Positions 57,224 through 64,000 of a stretch of DNA of 64,000 nt are shown one piece after another (position 1 is the first letter of the stretch; the number at the start of each line of letters is the position of its first letter). The stretch is taken from the NCBI GenBank assembly GCA_934045905.1, contig OW203764.1, positions 23,307,109 through 23,371,108 of the forward strand, in the 5' to 3' direction. The position numbers were made by a program, and so were the translations under genes. The stretch comes from Leuctra nigra. Lineage: Eukaryota; Arthropoda; Insecta; Plecoptera; Leuctridae. The notes below the pieces were generated by a model that worked only from the letters and a program-made list of their open reading frames with translations, made no database searches and was not told the origin of the DNA.

Positions 57224-60200
57224 ATGTTTGGTGGAGGATCAGCCCCGATATTAGTGCTAAGTATGTATACAAAGTTTATCCTCTAATTGATGTGCTATTT
57301 TCATTGGCATTTATTTAATGAATAATGTTTTTCTTCCTTCAGGTCAGAACACAAAGAGAGATTCCGGTAGGAAGGTGCAGTTGGAAAACATCAACGCTGG
57401 AAAGGTGGGTGGTAGACCACGAGGCATCGCCTATGACTATATTTGGGCCTAAATCCTTGATGTCACATTATTGAAAGTGACACACCGAATTTTGAATACA
57501 GCTTTTACGATATATTTAATGGATAACTTCTTTGTTCTACAGAATGTAAAATGCGGCTAGCTCCCATTTCAATGCTTCTAACCTTATTTTCCTGTCACAG
57601 GCCATTGCTGATGTCATTCGAACATGTCTCGGACCTCAGGCTATGTTGAAGATGTTGATGGATCCCATGGGTGGTATTGTTATGACGAATGATGGAAACG
57701 CTATTTTACGTGAAATCACCGTGCAACATCCAGCGGGCAAGTCGATGATCGAGATTGCTCGGACACAAGATGAGGAAGTTGGCGATGGTAAGTTAAAGAA
57801 ATAAGTGAACAAGAATTTTTTGTTTGACTCATTTGCTGTCTATCTCAATATAAATAGTAATTCTTCATTCATTAACGTAGATTACAATGAATGTAGCAAG
57901 ACCACATAAATTAACTGAAGAGCTGTTGTCCATGTTGAACTTAGTACCCGAGACTTTAAGGCTTATACCTACCTACCCTCGATTGGCATCACAGTATACA
58001 ACACACACACACGAACAAAGACCTCTTCGATCAAGCAAAACACTTCCTACAAGAATTCGATTGGTGGCTTCTTTTGTTAGATTGCGTGGTAAATTTACGA
58101 TAAGCGTCTTCACTTTGACCTTGATCGTGTTAAATGAAGGAGCAATTCTAGAGTGAAGACGCTTATCGTATAATTACCGATTGCGTTGCGCATTGTGCTA
58201 TTCAAATCATGGGTTGGCCTTGATTCTATTTGTAATTTTAACAATTCCTGATTCAACCCACATTCATGATGGCCATTAGAAGACTCTTTTTACTGTTTTA
58301 AAGCAATTTTTTTACTTTTTAATAAATTAATAGTGTAGGTACACTGCAATTAACTAAGTTTTTACACTTGCATTATTTGGCAATGTGCAAGCATCTGGAG
58401 GCCATCTCTTCAGATTTCGTGTCTCTTGAGACCACACGTTTCATCTGTCGCCCGTTTCCAACTCTATGTTGAGGGTGGGTTGACGGTCTGTCTCCAATCT
58501 TTGGCCTACTCTTAAATGATGTTGACTGGTCAGTCCTGAGAAACCACTCTTTTCTCTTCAAAACAAGTTGCGTACGCAAGTAGATATTTGCGGATGCTAG
58601 TCCTCAACACCACATCCTCGAGACAATGAGCTAATAATCTTTGGACTGAATCCAGTAGTCTCTGCATCTTGCTTCAATTTTGAGCATGAGCTGTACCGTC
58701 CAGCTGATGCCTCTCCACATCTATCAGTCCTCCCACAATCTTTCTGTTGTCACCGCTCTCTACTCCCCACCTCTTTCCTCCACATTCCACCTTAAACCTT
58801 ATAAAGTAAAAGTTGATTTAGTAATAAGAGACGTTTACAGCTCGACGCATTGACTTTAAAAGACGAACCGGGTTCTTTCAAGGTCAGCGTGTCGGTGCGC
58901 TTGCGCTGAGCCACCTGATAAGCTAGAGTCAAAGCGTCGTGCACCTGTTGCTTAGCTGTAAACCTAGCGTTTCACATTTAGCTGTCCGCCAGACGTGGCC
59001 CCTAATTTTGCAAATAGCAGGTTTTTTATCCATCCCCCTGTCGCTGTGTGCGATTGTGCGATCTTCCAAGACCAATCCCTCTCTCTCGGAAAAGGGGTAT
59101 TCAAAATATCTTACCATTCGGCTAAATGTGAAACGCAGTGTAATTAGTTTTATACAACTAGCACATACTATGTAGTAGGAATAGGATGGACTTTGCAATT
59201 TTGCATAAAGTGTATAAACTACCCTCATGCCATGTGCAAAACTGAAATTCAGTCTCATGATAAAAATGTGTATTGTTTTAAGGAACAACGTCAGTCATCG
59301 TATTGGCTGGTGAGATGCTGAGCATTGCTGAACAATTCCTTGCACAACAAATGCATCCCACTGTTATCATTCGAGCTTATCGGCAAGCCTTAGAAGACGC
59401 TGTGAATATATTACAGAATGATGTTAGCATTGCGCTTGACAAGACCGACCGGGCAAAGGTGCTAGAGGTAATACTTGCTCTTTTCTATTACATGGTAATA
59501 AATTACAGAGTACTAGGTAAATTACCTACTTGGGGCTACAACATAATATAATTTTAGCAAGAAAAAAGAAAATTAAACAGGTTGTCTGGTCTACTACCAA
59601 CCTAAATGGCTACCTTGTTGAACGCTCATTTGATGTTTTAGAACGTGTTTCACTTAATGTTAAATACCCATGTCTTCGTTATAGGTGGTTAAGTCATGCG
59701 TTGGAACCAAGTTCATTGGACGTTGGTCGGAAATGGCATGTAAAATTGCTCTGGAGGCTGTCGAGACTGTCATGCTCGAAGAAAATGGCCGCCGTGAGAT
59801 CGACATTAAACGATATGCCAAGGTTGAAAAGGTGAGTTCCGTGTCGTACCAAGTACAAAATAAGTTGCTAATAGTGAATTGCCACAGATTTAAAATATAC
59901 GTTAGGTTGTGCTTATTTGTAGAAATGTACCTACAAATGGATCAATTCCAAGTTATTTTTAAATAAAAAAATTTAATTAGTACCTACCTAAGATTTTTGA
60001 TTAGGACTTGCACCACCTACAGGCTATGAGGTGGTCTTACACCATTACGCTAACCTAACCATTGCATTTTCAGTCTGGACTTAATGTGCAGCTAGCACTA
60101 CTCTTGAAAGCACTGCGGCAATTATTGGATGTAGAAACTGGGGTTTTGTTAACGTTCTATGTGTTTAGATTCCAGGTGGCAGCATTGAGGACTCCCAGGT

Positions 60201-63200
60201 GCTTCGCGGAGTGATGGTGAACAAAGACGTGACTCACCCCAAGATGCGGCGCTACATCAAGAACCCTCGTATCGTGCTGCTCGACTGTGCACTCGAGTAC
60301 AAGAAGGGAGAGAGCCAGGTAAAAATTACCCCTGTTATCAAACTGGCATTTTGATGCATTTTTACTTCAATCGCCAGCACATAACTGATAGACCGATTAA
60401 TTTGAACATTTCTGGAAGTGTCTCTTACATCTTGTCAATGTTGTGGGATTTTTTTTAAAAATAGGTATATTCTGTCAGTGTCGGTGGCTTGAAGTTGACA
60501 AACAATTGTGTATGTAGGTAGTTTATTTTTCTTTGTACTATTTTCACAATTTTCCAGATGATTTACCAGTAAATTTTAACAAAACCATACAAAGCAAGAT
60601 GTTAAGAAATTAACAAAATATTATAACAAAATGTTGCTTGTTATGATAGGAAATGTGTGGAGTGCTCCTAGTCATGCATTAGCCTCAAACAGTTCAAGTA
60701 TAATTGGTGGATAAAAGACGCGAAAGTCGAGTTTGGACTGCCTTATTTCCTCTAAAAGCCCTCACAAAACTATCTATGCTCCGTGGTCTAAGTGTACTTG
60801 TGATGTTCCAGACGAATGTGGAGATCATGAAGGAGGCGGACTTCACTCGGATTCTGCAGCTGGAGGAAGAGAACATCGAGAAGATCTGCTCCGAGGTGAT
60901 CGCCGTCAAGCCCGACATCGTGTTCACGGAGAAGGGAGTCTCGGATCTTGCTCAGCACTTCTTGCTGAAAGCTGGTCAGTACAACGTTACATCGATAATC
61001 TGAGCAGAGTTGCCAGTCACAAGACAGATTTAAATGATGTTGAACTTAAGATTAATTCAAAGTTGGTGAGCATTTATTGTTCTGTATTGTAAATCAATCT
61101 TGCAGACAATGCTCGGTATGGTCAATCTCGGTGCTGACTACAAATCCCAATAGGCAATCTCCTAAGCATCGACTAATTGACTAGTTTATGTGCTCTCTTT
61201 TCTGGAGTGGTCAGTGGATGCCTAGAGAGAAGTGTAACTTAGCTAGATACAAGTGTCAAACCTTTCATCTGTACTTGCAAAGTCAGCTCCATTGATGCTG
61301 AGCTCATTACAGAGTTACAAGAAACCTCCACTGAAAATGTCTATTCTTGTCAGGTATAACTGCATTACGTCGCCTTCGTAAATCGGACAATAACCGTATT
61401 GCGCGAGCATGCGGGGCAACAATCGTCAACCGAACCGAGGAACTGAAAGAAGAGGATGTTGGAACCGGTGCTGGTCTATTTGAGATCAAGAAGGTACCTA
61501 CCTACATTCATGTTTAATTTACATTATGTAGTGTGTATTTTGAGATTACGTAACAATACATTACCAAATAATACGTTGATAATTAGTTCACAAAACTCAT
61601 GCCTAAAGTTCATTCGTGTTAAGAATATTTCTGACGTTTTGTCGTTCATTGGTCGTTCACTTGAACACTGCCCTGTCAATGGCAAGACTTTCTTCTTTGT
61701 ATTATTGAAATTGTATAAATTATGTCAATACACAATTTTTAATAGTAGTTTATATTATAAATATCAATAAAATTGATTAATTTTTGTTTATCTATTGCAT
61801 TATACACATTTTTTATTATTATATTGATATTTACATATATTCGCTTGACTACGGTAGTACACGGCCGCCATTATGGCTCGATATTCTAAACGTGAACGAA
61901 CTTTAGCAAATATATTAATTTATAAATCATTATTCTCTGTTACAAGGGAACGGAATCGAACTTTGGATTGCATTGTAATCATCCATGCTTGTCATTTCAG
62001 TTGGGCGATGAGTATTTCTGCTTCATCACCGAGTGCAAGGATCCAAAGGCCTGTACTATACTGCTTCGAGGAGCTAGCAAAGATGTACTCAACGAAACTG
62101 AGCGCAACCTGCAGGTAACTTGATATACAAGTTAGGACGTAATATAGAAATACTTACTCAATACTATAGGTATGCCCATTAGTAGGGCGGTGTAACGTTT
62201 ATTACATTGGCAATTGTCTAGGTACTGAATCATCATCATTCATCAATCTTAAATTATGATTGTAAATTTATCAGCCAAAGAAAAAATGATTTGAAAAATA
62301 CCTATAAGGCTATAATGTACTAGTTTTTAAGCCTAGATCCATGATTTCAGTGATATCTTAAACATAACAACAATTTTCTATGTTGAATATTCTGGCATAA
62401 AAAATTATCATCTTTAGTCAGGCCAGACCCCATTGGCCATTACACATTAGACCAGCTACCTTTAAACTGTGTTTAATTAACCCAAGTTGTATTCTGTTCT
62501 GTCAATACATTACCTACATGATGCTTCTTTTCAGGATGCGCTGCACGTGGCTCGCAACGTGATGCTTGAGCCTCGTCTTGTGCCGGGCGGCGGTGCAGTC
62601 GAGATGGCAGTGTCTCAGGCGCTGGCCGAGAAGGGCAAGGCGGTGGGCGGCGTGGGACAGTGGCCGTACCGTGCCGTGGCCACAGCGTTGGAGATCATCC
62701 CGCGCACGCTGGCACAGAACTGCGGCGCCAACACCATCCGTACGCTGACGGCACTGCGCGCTAAGCACGCCACCGGTAAGTTTGTCCGTCTTTGTTAAAA
62801 TGTTGCTTAATGTATTAATTGATTAATGGTTATCGATCAACTAGAGCGTTCGAATGAGAATTATAATTTAATACACTTCTAAAAAGAAAAATGACTCGGG
62901 ATGGCCAGCGATATTGAATTAAAATGGATTATATATACCATATTGATAATTATCGTAATTATCAATCGATTACCTATTGATAATAATTAATAATCATATC
63001 ATATGAAAATCCGTATATTCCGTAATTAAAATCTCGGGGATTCTGTAGAATCTCTCTTTGTGGATCCGCTTCCTGGCGTTTTGGCCCGATGATATTTAAA
63101 TCTGTTCACAGATTTAACGTCATGTTGGCTATCTGGCACCAGGCGGGCAGGGTGTTCCAGAAGCATTAATTAAACCTAATTGTATTCGATATGAACTCCA

Positions 63201-63576
63201 TAATCGCTAATGTGTTGCCAACAGAATAATGAAATTTTCAAAATTAGGAGGAAATCTATCAAATAATTGCACACAAATTTATAATTAGACAAAGTTATAA
63301 CTTAAATTCATTTTTTTACTTTTTTTGATTTTCGAACGATATTTAAAGGGTGATACTGATGAGGTGTCGTCATCGAATAAAAAGTCGTTATCGCATTGCA
63401 TGTCCAGGGTTATTGCTGAACACACCTTACTGCAGTGTACAATGGTGTTGCATTTCTTTACAGGTGGTACTACTTGGGGCATCAACGGAGAGACCGGCCA
63501 ACTTGCCGACATGAAGGATTTGGGCATCTGGGAACCATTGACAGTAAAACTTCAGACTTACAAGACTGCCGTTGAG
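57224..63576 (+). CDS. CCT3: T-complex protein 1 subunit gamma (CCT3), 3' end outside window
   Basis: One of eight subunits of the cytosolic chaperonin TRiC/CCT, which folds actin, tubulin and other proteins using ATP. Exons: 57224-57260, 57343-57404, 57601-57787, 59283-59467, 59685-59831, 60169-60318, 60812-60974, 61354-61493, 62001-62114, 62535-62775, 63464-63576. All introns are GT-AG, and the lengths sum to 1539 nt (513 codons) without a stop. It starts MFGGGSAPILVLSQNTKR. Seen motifs: TCLGP (41-45), DPMGGIVMTNDGNA (54-67), GDGTTS with the ATPase Asp (94-99), KGVSDLAQH in the apical region, and VPGGGA (411-416). Animal CCT3 is about 545 residues, so roughly 30 are missing at the right edge. 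Introns hold AT-rich sequence and small inverted repeats. Confidence 0.97.
58096..58170. repeat. Inverted repeat in CCT3 intron 3
   Basis: TACGATAAGCGTCTTCACT and its exact complement AGTGAAGACGCTTATCGTA are separated by 37 bp. TTT and TAA lie outside. Probably a minimal MITE. Confidence 0.7.
58837..59136. repeat. Nested inverted repeats in CCT3 intron 3
   Basis: GCGTTTCACATTTAGC (58967-58982) is the exact complement of GCTAAATGTGAAACGC (59121-59136). GTTTACAGCT (about 58837) pairs with AGCTGTAAAC (about 58954). The arrangement suggests one foldback beside or inside another. Overlapping ORFs on both strands (58929-59288) come from this structure and lie within the intron. Confidence 0.6.
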
Positions 63577-63649
63577 GTAAGTCAAAGGAACATTATTATG
63601 ACTTATTAGTATGGCTTACCTACTTCGTTCACTAGAAAATGAAAATTTT

Positions 63650-64000
63650 ATTCTGAAAATGTTACTTAAAATTTTCTTTTTTCCTCTGAATATTTTAATG
63701 AAATTTATTGATTGGTTCAAATTTTAAAAACATTTTCTGATAGGTTTATCCGATGAATTTAAAATTTTGCAATTTTGCAATTTTTATTATACTACCAATG
63801 TTTTATAAAATTAAAAAAAAAATGATTAAATTATTATTGGTTGAAGTTTAAAACCTACCTAATGTAATATCTTCCGTTTGGTCAAAAGTCAAAAAAATGT
63901 TCCGATTAACTTCAAATTTTGTATGGTAATCAAAACCACTAAATTACTAATAGCTACATAGATTTTACAAATTTTCAGCCCAATTGGTCCTAATTACGAA
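63650..64000 (+). mobile_element. Helitron-like body fragment in CCT3's last visible intron
   Basis: TTGATTGGTTCAAATTTTAA, AACATTTTCTGATAGG, AACTTCAAATTTTGTATGG, and TTTTCAGCCCAATTGGTCC match the body of the plus-strand copies at 1-2454. Neither end is visible; the right end lies beyond the window. Confidence 0.5.

Noticed and set aside
58929..59288. A 119-codon minus-strand ORF and its plus-strand partner
   Set aside because: They sit within CCT3 intron 3, across a foldback structure, with no splice or promoter signals of their own.
1..64000. CRISPR arrays, bacterial operons or integrated viral genomes
   Set aside because: The tandem repeats are degenerate or single duplications, both genes have GT-AG introns, and no viral protein pattern was recognised.

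Overview
The window is arthropod nuclear DNA, most likely insect. It is AT-rich, gene-poor and packed with transposon remnants. One conserved gene with 11 visible exons has an insect-like protein sequence, and every intron follows the GT-AG rule. tRNA-derived SINEs, non-autonomous Helitron-like elements and hAT elements support the same view. A hemipteran is my guess from the repeat style only; the sequence does not prove it.

Genes. (1) At the right edge (57224 to beyond 63576, + strand) lies the chaperonin subunit CCT3 (TCP-1 gamma). Eleven exons join in phase to give 513 codons; the last ~30 residues lie outside the window. (2) At 35192-36905 (+) there is a small three-exon gene for a 78-residue secreted precursor. 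It has a signal peptide, an RSKR processing site and a lysine-rich tail. A TATA box and an NF-kappaB-type site lie upstream and AATAAA downstream. I do not recognise the family, and it is the best candidate here for something undescribed. Weaker possibilities are an open region at 27516-27765, a possible two-exon unit at 30683-31199, and CpG-rich promoter-like blocks near 7850, 14100, 32050-32400 (with an RFX X-box) and 43244.

Repeats, left to right. 1-2454: three Helitron-like copies, one inserted precisely inside another. 2.8-11.1 kb: SINEs, foldback MITEs and a composite foldback/CRE-ETS/hairpin element. 12.4-17.7 kb: three more Helitron-like copies and MITEs. 22.7-25.6 kb: the larger copy of the composite element and a SINE. 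33-42.8 kb: foldback relics, SINEs (one 5'-truncated with a perfect 12-bp duplication) and a Helitron-like copy. 46.5 kb: a MITE with a 3-bp CAG duplication. 51.2-53.8 kb: a four-layer nest (LINE tail, Helitron-like, hAT, hAT) holding a 98-bp perfect copy of sequence from 1.6 kb upstream. 55.4-55.85 kb: a GC-rich insertion with a perfect 14-bp duplication. 56.8-57.0 kb: a Helitron-like end fragment in the CCT3 upstream region.

The two coding genes show no functional link. CCT3 is a housekeeping folding subunit, and the 35-kb gene looks like an inducible secreted peptide. Most other short ORFs are chance or repeat-derived.
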